Shown: piece after piece, positions 1-11,460 of the stretch
How positions within the stretch are numbered: the first letter of the stretch is position 1
How the letters are laid out: the number at the start of each line of letters is the position of its first letter
Source of the DNA: Euborellia annulipes
Taxonomy: Eukaryota; Arthropoda; Insecta; Dermaptera; Anisolabididae
NCBI GenBank assembly: GCA_023213315.1
Contig: JAKCPI010004270.1
Location: forward strand, 26,330 to 90,329
Direction of reading: 5' to 3'
Length of the DNA stretch: 64,000 bases
Position numbers and translations under genes: made by a program
Notes under the pieces: generated by a model
Database searches by the model: none
The model's input: only the letters and a program-made list of their open reading frames with translations
Told to the model about the DNA's origin: nothing

Positions 1-1086
1 TTCAAAATTCCAACGGGAAGTTGGTCAAACAGAACGTGACAGACGGACACTCCTCTATTATATATGGATTTTTATGCTGTTATAAATGATATATCTAAAT
101 ATTTATTTAACTATTCATTATTATAAGATGAACGAAAATCAACCAAATACATGAAATTAAATATATCCCTACCATCCTGCCATCTGTTGGCGAATTTTCG
201 TGGGAGTTGTGTTTTTGGCTCACCCCCTCAATACCCTTAACGCCATCTCTTGGCAAAAAAAGCAAACAGAATGCATCATGAGACCCCTTGGGCGGAGTAT
301 CTAGATATACAGTATAAAATACTCAAGTGCCTAAATCCCCAATTGGGGACGCCCAAAAAAATCCATTGAAAAAAATTTAATTTTAATAATTCCAAATGGA
401 AAAAATTCTTATTTGTTTCTTTTAGGGCCAGTTGCTTCACATCTAATTAACTAGCTATTACTCGGATAAGCTAGTTGACTATGACTTTCAAGTATTTTCA
501 GTTCTAGTTAAGCTAATCATATGATTAAATAAGAGATCAGTTCGAGGCTTATCAAAGGGGTGAAATTAGAAACAAAAGCATTATGGCCACTGGCGAATGG
601 AACCATTGGTTAGTTGTATGTTGTGCACACCAGTTTTTTTTTTTTTATTTAATTTTAGTTTTGGAAAATTAATTATAAATATTTCCTTGCCTCTGCTGCC
701 ATCTAGTGGATCATTGTCACATTTTTTATATTTATCACTCCATTAAAATCCCAAAGAATATTTAAAAAAAATATTGTTGATCTCTCTTTTTTTTTTTTTC
801 CTCGGGAGATTTTCTTGGATTCTAACTTGAATAGATACGCAAAATCCCTTCCTTCATTTTTGATGGATTTTATGGCGTCTCTCTTTCTCTTTTAACCGAG
901 TCTTTCTTCTTTTTTTTTATTTTATTTGCATCCTTCTTCTAAAATGCATGTAAACGGATTGTGTTTACAATAAATAAAATACTACCAACGTCATCCGACG
1001 CAGGGTGAATGGGGAGAAAATGGTAACGTCTGTTATATTTGATAAGAAATGACTGATTCGAGATTCGATTTTAATATGTTTTTAAT
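1..1086. other. AT-rich DNA without a gene
   Basis: No coding or RNA gene is visible. The stretch holds T-runs near 630 and 790 and scattered simple sequence. Bases ~56-145 resemble ~55432-55520 (shared core gaaaatcaaccaaat), so at least that part is an old dispersed repeat. Confidence 0.5.
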
Positions 1087-1095
1087 CACAGAAAA

Positions 1096-2127
1096 GGCTA
1101 ATCTTTACTATAAAGTTCGCTCCCACCAGAGAGCGCTGAAGGTTTCACACGATTCTTTCGTTCTCCACTTTGTGATTCGTTCTTTGAAATTAATTTTAAA
1201 ATCGCCATGATAATTTTCAACATATGAGGGGTGTAGATGCAAAACTCACACTCTCCACTTTTGGTAACTTTACAGAAAAAGTGTTTGTTATTGATAAACA
1301 TGTCATATTGTTGTTATTTTTTTTTTTATATCATCCTCATATCATTAAAAGTTATCTGCAACCAAGGAAACCACTAAATTATTATCAAAATTGTGAGAAT
1401 TTAACTTTGAAATTCAGATAATGTGAGTTTTGCCTCAAACATGTGGTCTAATGTGAGTTTTGAAACAAAATCGTCGAACACAACCACCAAACCAGTACCA
1501 AGAAAACTATTGGAGTTTGCTTAAGCTAATATCTGGGTTTTAAAAATAGGCACACATTGATTTTGGTAAATTTTATTATGAAAAAAAAAATGCAAAAACA
1601 TCTGCCTGAAGACTATTTGCTTAGTACATAATAGGCTAAATATTTAAACATTGGTAGCTTTAATCTCTGCAATTTGGAATTGAAAGGCCAAGACCAGCAA
1701 TCCCATGATGCTTTGGGTGCATTATAAGCTCTGTGATTGGTTGGATTGGAGAATGTGGACTTTGCTGCAGAACAGCTGTTGGATAATGTGAGTTACGAAT
1801 CAAAACTCTAATTTTAAACATTTTATTTACAGCGCATAAAGTGAGTTATGGTCCAAATCAATGTTACTGTCCTCTTCAGCTTTAGAATACGCGTAAGGTG
1901 ATATGCATATGTCAATATACTCAAAAAATTGGAGAATGTGAGTTTTGCATCTACACCCCTCATATAATATATACCTGAGGCAAAAATAAACAAAAAAAAA
2001 AAATGTTTAAAATTAGTTAATCAAGAATATTTTAAAGAACTTGCAGGGATTATGAACGAAGAGGAAATGTCAAAAAAAAGAACTATCTGGTCTCTGATGG
2101 GAGCAAACTTTATAGTAAAGATTAACC
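1096..2127. repeat. outer inverted-repeat pair around the 1225-1962 element
   Basis: Bases ~1096-1130 (core taatctttactataaagtt) recur in reverse complement at ~2094-2127. This suggests an old terminal-inverted-repeat element of about 1 kb with a second element inside. No coding frame is kept. A further copy of the right end lies at ~2258-2291 because of the 164-bp duplication. Confidence 0.45.
1225..1962. mobile_element. TA-flanked terminal-inverted-repeat element, non-autonomous
   Basis: The ends are inverted repeats of ~35 bp starting TGAGGGGTGTAGATGC and ending in its reverse complement, flanked by TA on both sides (1223-1224, 1963-1964). The 738-bp body has no transposase frame. The subterminal word aatgtgagttttg recurs at ~1421, 1450 and 1934, with variants near 1748, 1785 and 1838. 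This fits a transposase-binding array in a Tc1/mariner-like relic; the superfamily is inferred only from the TA duplication. Confidence 0.65.
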
Positions 2128-2340
2128 GTTAATATATATATTTATAGAAAGAGGAAGTATTGGAATTATATCATCAGTAGTTCATCAAGAATATTTTAAA
2201 GAACTTGCAGGGATCATGAACGAAGAGGAAATGTCAAAAAAAAGAACTATCTGGTCTCTGATGGGAGCAAACTTTATAGTAAAGATTAACCGTTAATATA
2301 TATATAGAAAGAGAAAGTATTGGAATTATGTCAAAAATTC
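2021..2340 (+). repeat. tandem duplication, 164-bp period
   Basis: The block starting tcaagaatattttaaagaac at 2021 starts again at 2185, with nearly identical sequence through the start of the family A copy (tagaaagaggaagtattgg then tagaaagagaaagtattgg). The duplication therefore copied the right end of the outer inverted repeat and the first bases of family A. Confidence 0.8.
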
Positions 2341-2899
2341 CATGTCGTGATTTTGATGGATATACACGTTTTGAGGTCCGCTGAGTGGGTGAATGTGTCT
2401 GTGTTTAAAGAAGAGCATGAAGGAATTGAACTAAGAGTATAAAATTTTATATTAGATTTAGGACACCTCTCTGGCACGTGACATGAAGCTTTTGAACAAA
2501 ATCGGCCAAAAAGTTCTAATACTTTACTGATGTATTTTTTCAGTTTTCGATTTTCTCAAAATTCGCTCCAACAATTTTGATTAAAATTCAAAAATCAACT
2601 ATTTTTTTTAGATTCTCTTTAAAATGTACCATCAAGAGAAAAGATTTTGGACAACCCTCTCACGTACCTCAAAGTTCAGGGTTGTCCAATATCTTTTCTC
2701 TTGATGGTATATTCTCATTTTACCATTGAAATCTTCTGAAGACCACTTTACTCTTGTACTTCATAAAAAAGATAGGAGAAATGGTTGCCATGGTGACAAA
2801 ATATAAATATTTTCATGAAAACTAACACAAAAAAATCTGGTGTGACAAACACAGAACCCAACTTTCAATTACCGGATGTAGGAGAAAGTTGTGTGCAAG
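2300..2899 (+). mobile_element. family A copy (Helentron/HINE-like), carries a MITE
   Basis: It aligns along its length to the reference copy at 51705-52388: the AGAGAAAGTATTGG left end, the gattttgatggatatacacg block, the reduced GT-rich spacer, the gatgtatttttt block, the ggttgccatggt block, and the right hairpin starting AAAAATCTGGTGTGAC. The hairpin is decayed on its 3' side (ends gttgtgtgcaag). A 79-bp MITE interrupts it at 2629. Confidence 0.75.
2629..2707. mobile_element. 79-bp MITE with TA target duplication
   Basis: Terminal inverted repeats of ~30 bp begin CCATCAAGAGAAAAGAT and match their partner except for one base; TA flanks both sides (2627-2628, 2708-2709). The uninterrupted sequence is present in the family A copy near 52110 (aaaatgtatattctc), so the boundaries are exact. 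The same termini bound the 3.8-kb element at 42368-46186, making this a minimal derivative of that family. Confidence 0.9.
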
Positions 2900-3745
2900 T
2901 CTTTAAATATTTCATTTGGATACATTTCTTTAAATGCAATTTGATCTAAATAGCTTCTTCCCCCCCCCCCCCCCATCTCCCTTTCTCTCTTCATTTAACG
3001 CTCAACCAATATACATATAAATTAATCCTTTCAAAATGATTGAATTATTACATGTTGTCAATATATATTTTTTTTTCTCTCTATATTCATTCGAAACCTA
3101 AAGAAATATAAATATTTACAATAAACACGCACACACGCTCTATAGTTAAACACGTCATAAATTCAGTCTGATTATTTAGAAGGGGGCCAAAATGATTTTA
3201 ATTTTCATTCGTATATATAAACATTGCAAATTAATTCAACAACAGCAACAACAACAACAACACAATTTCATTCATATATTGATTGAATTATATCATGCTA
3301 TAATAATATTGATAATAAAAATAGAAATTTTGTATACACTCTGCTCTTAAACAAGAACAGTGACGTAACTATCGTGCTTGCTCCAGGGGCATGAATTAAT
3401 TATGAGGAAGTAAATAAATAAGATAAAAAATTCGTCTTAACGTTAATCCGATTTTGATGGAAATACACTATTTGAGTTTCCTCTATGTTTTCAAAATATC
3501 TCTTCAAAGTAATATTGGTAAAATAATTGTGTATGTATATTTTGGGATAGTTAATAGAGACGATCTAAAATTTAAACCCATTAATGGATTAAAAAAAAAA
3601 AAAGATGTTAAATTTGCACAGTTAAATTGCCTATTTATTCATCTACCTGTTTATATAAACAAACCTGTCTGTAAATGTTTATCCACCCAAATCAGCCATT
3701 TTCTAAATAAGCTCAACTTTTTGTAAATATGGGACGTGTTCTATT

Positions 3746-3910
3746 CATGGGCGTAACTAAGGTGTTGCCCACCTGAAGGCTCGTGCCCCCCCCTCTCCAT
3801 GCCCCAAGAAAAATTGAGGAAATATGGTTTTAAGGAAGATATGGAGCTATCCGGAGGATAGCTGGTCCATACCCTCACCCACATCTAAATTCTCTAGTTA
3901 CGCCCATATG
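3746..3910. mobile_element. possible short MITE with GGGCGTAACTA ends
   Basis: catgggcgtaactaagg at the left mirrors ctagttacgcccatatg at the right, with poly-C inside, as in the hAT-like MITEs further on. No matching 8-bp duplication is seen and the right end has two extra bases, so this is a weak call. Confidence 0.4.
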
Positions 3911-4059
3911 CTTAGAGTGTTCCTTTGCTATCATAAAGATGGTATAATCTATTTAACGTGATCGACTTTCTTTAACGAGAATTCTGGACATGTTACTCTA
4001 ATGATTAGCTGGATGAAAGATTGGAGAAAATGTTTGATTACAATAAAACATGCTTTGTA

Positions 4060-4275
4060 CCCTCGGGCTTGGTGTAGTGCCGTGCCTACCTTCTATACCG
4101 AACGTCGCGGGTTCGGAGCCCAGGCAGTCCGATGATTTTATTTAAGCCATTTGGATACCAAATGGATTAAATAGAAATGCCTGGACCCCTAATAGATATT
4201 ATATCGGTTATCGTCAAAGTCTTTCGGCCTAAGTTGCCGAAAAGACTGTGTGAATGTATGTGTGAGTGTGAGCCT
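4060..4275 (+). mobile_element. tRNA-derived SINE (family S1)
   Basis: It starts CCCTCGGGCTTGGTGTAGTG, an A-box-like head, followed by a B-box-like gcgggttcggagccc. The S1 body follows: agtccgatgattttatttaa, a block of ccatttggataccaaatgg, and ggcctaagttgccgaaaaga, then a GT-rich tail (tgtgtgagtgtgagc). Other copies lie at 30036 (minus), 30897, 33875, 40883, 52460 and 59393. No clear target duplication is found for this copy. Confidence 0.85.
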
Positions 4276-6135
4276 GAAACATGAAATAAATCGTAACAAT
4301 TTACTCACAGCACAATAGCAAACTAAGGAACACTAGTTTCATTTACTCTGTCTTATAATCAAAACAATTGAATGAAACTTCATTAAACTAATTGAACTTG
4401 GGCACGCAATCAACTCTCCATAAACACCAAGAACATACGAACCATTCTCTGTTAAGATATTGCAAATACCCTGACTGATTCAAGGAAAAAAGTTCATCTC
4501 TATTGTGTACAATTCCAAACTCCTTTACCCTAATTTTCAATCAATCAATATCTCTGAGTGAGGTTAACATGTTCCTCTGGCCAGAAGGAGAACAGACTTG
4601 GCATTAAAGCCAAGAAATGAGATCTGAAGACCAACCCTACAGAAAACTTCGTCAAATAGAACTTAAACCCAAAATTTAATTAATTTTATATGATTAATTA
4701 GAGAGTAATAATTGTGGAATTTAATTTCAACTTTTCCTTTGTTACGCTTTAATTCAGAAACTACTTGACGGATTTTTATGGGGTCTTTTTTTTTTAATTT
4801 TAAAAATTTAATCTATCTATATGTTACTTAATATAAGTATAACCCCTAACTCAGAGTGATTTTAATGATTTTTTTTCTAGAAAAAAAAATTTTAATCACA
4901 TTTATTGATCACAGATATCTTCTTCCTACTTACTCTTTTTTTTTGTCCAAAAAAAATAATTGAAAATCGAAATGAAATTTGACCTCCATGAGGTAAATTT
5001 TTCATTATTCTACGAGAATAGAATCAATCTTATAAAGGGAAGATTATTTAATTAGCAGAACCAAAAGTCTCTAAAATCTGTAATCCATAGCCAATGGATG
5101 AAATTATATCATATATTTGATAGTGTAGTTATCCTCTTTATTTCGGTATTAACCAAAAAAAATAACAATATGAGTATGATATTAGGTAATGGTAATAACG
5201 AGTATATTAACAAATTATGGAATCTCTATTATCATTCTAAAAACAGTCGATTTCTCCCAATCACCAATTAGAAAATAAAAACTCTGACTCAAAACCGCTG
5301 CGGTAACAGTATTGAGGTTTTGTATGATCAGTATGACCTCCCAATCTAAAGGCAGTTTTTCCTAGTTTTCTGGTTAGGAAAACGTCTTAATTCAAATAGC
5401 TCAGCCAGGGAATCGAACCCTAGTCCCGCCTCAATGGTCAGACAAATACTCCATTCCAATTAGAATAGGGATCAAAATTCGGCAGCAATTCCAGCGACCT
5501 TCCTTGGAAGCTCATATTTGTCAAAAAAAACAAACTCCGTTGATTATTTCTTTAGAATAGATAGTGTACAAACACCCTCTGTACCTTTTCCACAAAATTT
5601 GTGTGAGAGGTAGTAAGTGGCTTGAACTCTAAGAGACCACCATCGTACCAAATCAATAAATATAGGGTCTTCAGAGTGGTTAGACTTTTAATTTCAAATG
5701 ATCAAGGGAAAAAAAAATTCTGGTCTTCACTTATAAAGTTTCATCTAGTGAAATCTTTGTAGTTATTCGGGAAACTTTGTTTCTATTAGGATAAAGTTGG
5801 GGATAGGCGTTTTAGGTAGGCTATTTGGATAAGACTAGTTTGAAATGTTTCAGTTTACTAAATGAGTTTTGTCTTAATTTGTTATTTAACGGTAAATAGA
5901 TATTTTCTATAGTCCAACCCAACTTTCATGAAATTACTTAAAGGATTATAGATGAATATTTTAAATTGAAGTTACAATACAACTTTGGATGTCCAACTTA
6001 ATTTTCTTAACACTCGATCGAAATAATAAACAAAATTGATTTGACAGAAACCCCATAGCCAGCCAATGACCCAGATGTTATCGCCATCCATCGGGGGAAG
6101 GTTGTTTATCATCCCCTTCATAAAAAAAAAGCACA
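4276..6135. other. AT-rich DNA without a recognised gene
   Basis: Nothing coding can be supported in this 1.86-kb stretch. It has higher sequence complexity than most of the window and few microsatellites, so it may be intronic or unique intergenic DNA. No repeat partner was noticed elsewhere in the window. Confidence 0.4.
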
Positions 6136-6229
6136 ATCTCACCTGGCATGAGACCCTGCGTGTTTCACTTCCGTCTTCTTCTACTTCGATAGGGGGTTAC
6201 TAGCGTTGGTTGTTGTTGTTGTTGTGTTG

Positions 6230-6350
6230 TTCTCTGGCGAGTTGTTTAATTCAACAGGTTGGCATCGATCGTAGATGGCATGGAGGCCATGGCGGCACCT
6301 GCACACACACACATACACACATACAGGGATGAGCGGAGGCCCGGGTCCGC
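6230..6350 (+). other. GC-rich island; candidate first exon with splice donor
   Basis: This is a short, unusually GC-rich stretch in AT-rich DNA. It has two ATGs in one frame (6276 and 6285; atggaggccatggcggc) and a third ATG in another frame at 6329, which would read Met-Ser-Gly-Gly-Pro-Gly-Pro-Pro-Gly. A consensus-like splice donor (ccgg|gtaagg) sits near 6350. A CA-repeat crosses the open frames. It could be a 5' exon of a gene with long introns, or a chance GC island. No downstream exon was recognised. Confidence 0.25.
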
Positions 6351-6599
6351 CGGGTAAGGATCAATACAATTGCCTATTTAGGTAGACTTAGCTGCGGGTT
6401 TACGGGTTTCCCACCCATATATTCCATTCCTTCTCTATCTCTCTCTTTCATCATTATTGACTTATTACTATCGTATTAAATAATTAACATAGATCAATCT
6501 CTAGATGGGGAAATCATTTTTTTTTTTGATAGAAAGAGGTCAAAGAACGTACGTTGCTTGTAATGTAACAGGGGGATGTATGGCTGTAAAGTAGATGTT

Positions 6600-6742
6600 G
6601 AAAGAGATAAAAGAAAATGCATCCAATTTATTGATATTCAGCTAACGTTTCGATCCTAGACCGGTCCAAACCTAGGATCGAAACGTTAGGTGTGGGCTGA
6701 TATCAATAAATGCATTTTCCTCTTGTTTTTTTATCTCTTTCC
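6600..6742. repeat. palindrome with gaaacgtt motifs, Penelope-terminus-like
   Basis: Two ~65-bp arms meet at gaccggtc (6659-6666). They share aaaatgcat, attgatat and aacgtttcgatcctag in inverted order. The cgaaacgtt words resemble those next to the hammerhead-like cores at 36141-36405, but no CTGATGA partner is present, so assignment to a Penelope-type terminus is only a suggestion. Confidence 0.6.
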
Positions 6743-7056
6743 TTTTGATATTTGATGACGCTAAGCATTCCAAAAACGATCTTGTTTTTAGACTGTTTTG
6801 AGTAATTATTATTGAATTTTGTTTTTGTTGTTTCGGTGATCTATCACAATTACCATTAATTCAGAAGTTTGAAAAAAATTCTGTGATCTACCCAATTTGT
6901 ACTCAGTCATTCTACTAATCAGACACTTTTCGGTAGTATGTCTCAATTCGATTCTAGCATATCAATATTTATTAGAAAAATCAAATAACGAAAATAAATC
7001 TCAATTTTGAAATACCAGTACCAATCCATGGCGTGCTTGAATATCTTTCACATTAA

Positions 7057-7330
7057 ATAAATATAATGATCTCGCACTCCCGACATCCTAGACCAGCAAT
7101 CTGTGAAATTTAGATATTATTCCTACCGAGATCCCAGTTTCGTGCTTTCATGCACGCAAACACACACCTCAAATCCCAGCTACCGACACCACGTAAAGTA
7201 ACTTTATTTCCTATCTCTAACTCCTCCTACTGTGTTCATGAGCTAATCCTTATTTCTAGTTCATTTTATCCAACCTCTTGAGGATGTCCTAGTTTTAGGA
7301 AGAATGCGTCACTTACATAGGACGGGATGT
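7057..7330 (+). repeat. dispersed repeat family G, copy 1
   Basis: The block from aaataaatataatgatctcg to the cccaacctcttgaggat-like tail is nearly identical to ~8633-8850 and recognisable at ~17975-18170 (shared aatcccagctaccgacacca). It has no coding frame and no defined ends; it may be the untranslated part of a retroelement. Confidence 0.7.
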
Positions 7331-7399
7331 TTCAGCAACTCCCTCTCCTCATATGGTGGGATGCAGAGAAATTACATTTAGCTAATTAAAATAAAATTT

Positions 7400-8100
7400 A
7401 ATTTTATTACGAGATTTAATTCATATTCTTATATTTATATAAATAAATTGAATATTTAATTAATTTCATTTTTTTTTTGTTGGTAAGCCCTCACAAGTTA
7501 TTTAGACGTCACTCATGCAAATCAGATTTATTCTAGAAAGAGAGGGAGTTCACAATTTACATAATTTAAATACTTCCTTTTCATTTCAAAATGATCGTAC
7601 ATACATATTACATCCCCCTCTTCCTCTCTCTCTCTCTCCCCTTTCTTGCTTACATTGACACTTAACCTACCTGCAATAAATTTAATAAACAGAGAGGGTA
7701 AATTTAATATTTATAGCTAATAAAGTGAGAGAGAGAGAGAGAGACAAGGCACTCTTTTGTTTGATTGAGATATGATGACCTATTTTAATCAGAAATAATT
7801 AAGCGATGGGGGTAGAAATACAATTGTAAATTATCATCATTTATCTAACTAAAATGAGGTTGTCAAAATGAAGACGTTAAGATCAATTGACTAATTGGAT
7901 AAAAGTTGTAAGAAAGAAAAATGGGAGTGACATGTTGCTGCCGCCGCCGCCGCCATTATTAATTATTGATAAATTGAAATATTTAATAAGAAAAGAAGTG
8001 AAATATATTTCTGACTCCTCAAAAACCGACTTTTTTTCTATCGTGTGAAATTCTGAATTTTTTGATCCTCCAAATTTGGGAATTTGTAAATATCTAAGAT
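7400..8100. other. AT-rich DNA with microsatellites
   Basis: It holds short CT and GA runs (7625-7645, 7728-7743) and a short GCC run at ~7936-7954. No gene can be supported. Confidence 0.45.
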
Positions 8101-8117
8101 GGATCTCGAATCACTCC

Positions 8118-8206
8118 GCTTGCCCCTTAGAACTACGGTAGACAACGGTCCAAACTTCCTCGGCTTGCCCCTTAGAACTACGGTAGACAACGGTCCAAAC
8201 TTCCTC
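8118..8206. repeat. 44-bp unit, two tandem copies
   Basis: The unit with cttgccccttagaactacgg starts at ~8119 and repeats 44 bp later. The reverse strand reads open for a short way across both units, but no product is recognised. Confidence 0.75.
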
Positions 8207-8632
8207 GGCTTGTCTCACCTTTATTACGCCTGGTCGATCCCATCTACAATTCCATAGATGGATCTCGAATCTACCTTCTTGACGGTTCAGTTCTAAATTG
8301 GCAACAGAAATATGGCTAACTTTTTTTTCGTTGTCTATTTTGTGTTAATAGTTTGATTTTCATCATAGTTTATAGGCCTACAATATAATAATCCACGACA
8401 AAAGTTCAAACCAGCAGAAAATGCTCTTGGCTGAATTAATTAGCGAAGAAAAAGTCAATAGAAAATAAACCGGTGCCAGTGATCTAAAGAGAAGTCATAT
8501 GTATAGGAAGGGTTAACATAGAAATACCAGTACAATAGTGAAGGAATTTAGCCTGATTTTTAATAATCAACATTTATATAAAAAAAATATAAGTGAAGAA
8601 AAGTTATAAGCTCTTCCTCAAGGAAGCTTCTC

Positions 8633-8850
8633 TCCAATAAATATAATGATCTCTCACTCCCGACATCCTAGACCAGCCATCTGTGAAATTTAATTATTAT
8701 TCCTACCGGGATCCCAGTTTCGTGCTTTCATGCACGCAAACACACACCTTAAATCCCAGCTACCGACACCACGTAAAGTTAGTTTATTTCCTATCTCTAA
8801 CTCCTCCTACTGTGTTCATGAGCTAATCCTTATTTCTAGTTCCTCGTTGG
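8633..8850 (+). repeat. dispersed repeat family G, copy 2
   Basis: It matches copy 1 at 7057 with few substitutions, including gtttcgtgctttcatgcacg and ctaactcctcctactgtgtt. It ends in ttatttctagttcctcg, where the sequence leaves copy 1. Confidence 0.75.
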
Positions 8851-8912
8851 TCAAGAAAGTTGGAAGAAATTCAAGGAGGTCTAATACTCGCATACTAGTC
8901 TTTCCTTGAGGA

Positions 8913-9022
8913 AGATGGAATCCTAATATAAATATATACAGTAGGTATAAGGATTCCTTCTTCCTCAAGGAACGAATGAATACGGATATAAGTCCTTCAT
9001 CTAAAGGAGACCTCTCTAACTT
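8913..9022 (-). repeat. foldback repeat, partner of 10142-10253
   Basis: This is an ~110-bp block containing its own inverted repeat (gaagatggaatcc and ggattccttcttcc). It recurs in reverse complement at 10142-10253 with few differences. The two copies bracket the non-LTR fragment at 9395-9905. Confidence 0.7.
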
Positions 9023-9394
9023 TGTGAGCATTCTGATTTTATAAAATCTATCGTCAGAGTGCAACCTGATCTCTCATTTTTGCTAGAGATTTTGGTCCCT
9101 ACTTTGGGTTATCTCTATAATATTATGCAACTCCAATTCTTTTATATTCTTCGGAATTATCGGACCTTAGGTACACCAAAAAAGTGACTGTAGTGTTCTT
9201 CAAATGAACGCTTAACCTATCAAGAAATACTCAAGAAGCGCCTGGAGTCAGGAAGAATGCACGGTAATAAAAGAGCCCTAAGATTATGTTTATGACTAAA
9301 ACTTTGAAGAATTCGATGAACTTGAAAACAACTCAATTTAACTATGAATGTAATTTTGATATCTGGATTGATTAAAGCAATTGAGGAACTGGAC

Positions 9395-9905
9395 GATAGA
9401 TAGATAGATTTTATTTTGCTCTGAGGCTAATGCCTCTTGGAGCATGAAATTTTACAGTCTAATTTACAGATCATTCTTCTCGCTCTCTCCTCACAATCCC
9501 CGTTCCACTCAACCGACCGACCCCCTCTGCTCTCCAATTAGATATTGATAATATTGGGCCTTAAATGCGGCCAAAGGCTGCAATCGTCTGACTCTCTCCG
9601 GGATGCCGTTCCATACCCTCACAGACTCCACAGAAAAGGATCTGTCAAACGCTGTCGTCCTGTGGATCGGCATCCAACGGTCCAACGAACTCGCCCTGAG
9701 GTTCCTAGATCTAAAAGATATTTTAAAGGTCAGTTCTCTGTATAAATAAGAGGGCCTTTTACTCATCAGGAGATTGAATACGTAACACCCTAGAAAATAT
9801 TTTCTTCTGCTTTTTAACTTAAGCCATCCTAGCTTATTGTAATAGGGTATTACGTGCTGACGAATAGGTATACCAAACTGACTGTTATGGAGAGGAACTT
9901 ATTCT
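9395..9905 (-). pseudogene. 3' end of a non-LTR retrotransposon (reverse transcriptase C-terminus)
   Basis: On the minus strand a frame open for about 120 codons encodes the C-terminal tail typical of Jockey/I-group reverse transcriptases. It reads ...HVIPYYNKLGWLKLKSRRKYF, then SYLYREL, HRTTAFDRSFSVESVRVWNG, and a stop near 9509. The 3' untranslated part ends with agaggcattagcctcagagc, aataaaat and a (TATC)n tail at ~9395-9411. The palm and catalytic motif lie outside the copy, so it is a dead, 5'-truncated insertion. The same family is at 13477-14168. Confidence 0.85.
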
Positions 9906-10034
9906 TAGGTAATAAAAGATAATCTCCACATGACTACAGAACTTAGAAATAAAAGAAACCAAGAGTAATTAGATATAGCACCGAGTATTTTTCACAAAAC
10001 CATCTAAATGGATCATTCTAGATTATTTACTACG

Positions 10035-10400
10035 ACTCGAGGAGGCAAGTAACTAAGCAGCGGACTACGGATCTGAAGTTTCATCACGACTCGGGTTCGA
10101 GTCCAGCTTGCCGCAAATAATTCATCATTGCCGAAGTCTTCTCTAGAGAGTTCTCCTTTAGATGAAGGACTTATATCTGTATTCATTCGTTCCTTGAGGA
10201 AGAAGGAATCCTTATACCTATTGTATATATTTATATTAGGATTCCATCTTCCTACCCTAAGTAGGAAAGTGGGAGAAAATCTCATCGTACAGACACAAAG
10301 AGACCAATTTGCGGTGGCATTAAATGGGGATGACTACAACTTGGTAAACCCTGCCAAGGCTGGCTGGGAAGGGGCACTACCTCATAAAATCCATCCCTTA
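10035..10400 (+). mobile_element. tRNA-derived SINE (family S2), diverged, with an insertion
   Basis: The head gaggaggcaagtaactaagc, the B-box-like tcgggttcgagtccagcttg and gccgaagtcttctc match the minus-strand S2 copy at 15834-16047. The foldback repeat at 10142-10253 interrupts it; the S2 body resumes with ccctaagtaggaaagtggg. The 3' half is strongly diverged from the other copy, so the right boundary is approximate. Confidence 0.7.
10142..10253 (+). repeat. foldback repeat inserted in SINE S2
   Basis: It is the reverse complement of 8913-9022. The S2 copy at 15834-16047 shows the uninterrupted sequence, so this block entered S2 between gaagtcttctc and ccctaagtagg. TA lies at both junctions, but a formal target duplication is not certain. 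Confidence 0.65.
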
Positions 10401-10409
10401 CGATTATCC

Positions 10410-11140
10410 TTTTGATTTTCCTAGGAATTGTGTTTCTTTTTTTGCTTTATGGCTTGAAGCATATTAATGGTTGTTACTTGGAAATTTCTTTATATAACAT
10501 TAAAAATACTTTAGGGAAATTCCGAGAACTTAGTTGACTAGTCCAAATTAATGAAAATATTATAGAATCAAATCCCCGTCTCATGTCTTACATATTCGTA
10601 TTATTATAAATCGATACATTAAAGTTGAATTTATAGCTAACAAGGGATTGAATTCTTTCTTCTTATTTTCTTTTTTTTTTTCTTTGGTTGGCAAAAATGA
10701 AAAGCTCGACAATCCTCTCTTTGGTAGTGGTAGGAGAAAAATGTATCAATCATCGTTTATTGATCATAAAAAAAAAACGGATTTATTTAAGTCTAACATC
10801 AAAAGGAACTCAAAGAATAATAATAAAGAAAAAAAAAAAAACTTTTTCATATTAAAGACTTAAAATGAAATCGTTATTTTCTTTGTTTGATATTTACAAT
10901 AAATGAAAATTTTAATTTGATCATTGAGAACTAACTCTAAACATTTGGGATCTATTAATTAAGATTCAGCAAAGATTTACTCTAGTTATGAAAATAAGAT
11001 GGGTGTTACCTTCATCAATAGATCCCATTTTTTGAAAGTCAGACACCCAAAAGTCACCACATTTAGAATTTTGTTCCTTAACCCTACTGAATGATTTGTG
11101 TGCATTGCATTACACTACGATCTCTCACTTATAGAGCTTC
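10410..11140. other. AT-rich DNA without a gene
   Basis: A-runs and T-runs (10670, 10830) and general AT-rich sequence only. The short open frames here are made of homopolymers and are not credible genes. Confidence 0.5.
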
Positions 11141-11144
11141 CCTT

Positions 11145-11460
11145 TTCTCTATTTTCCTGAGATGTGTATTTAATTTCAGAGTGGCAGTAGTTTAGTAGTT
11201 GTTCAGGATCTTTGGCTATAAGTTTTTTTTTGACGAAAGATAATAAGTTTCCTGATGGAATGATCCGCATCAAGCTCCACACCTGCTAATTAAGATTTTT
11301 AGTGCTTCCCTTTTCTCTATTCTCCTAAGAGGTGTATTCAATTTCCAGTGGCTTCTACAGATTAGCTAAGGAAGCTTCAGGCTGGAATAACTTTCTGTAT
11401 TGAATGGATCATCAATGCTCCGCATCTTCAATTGATAGATAGTGCTTCCCTTTTCTCTTA
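11145..11460 (+). repeat. degenerate tandem repeat, ~125-170-bp spacing
   Basis: cttcccttttctcta followed by a cctaagaggtgtattcaattt-like segment occurs near 11148, 11319 and 11443. The third unit is split by the inverted-repeat element at 11461-11959. Confidence 0.65.

Noticed and set aside
3746..3910. Assignment to the hAT-like MITE cohort with certainty
   Set aside because: Ends are similar, but no 8-bp duplication is present and the right end has two extra bases; kept only as a weak feature.
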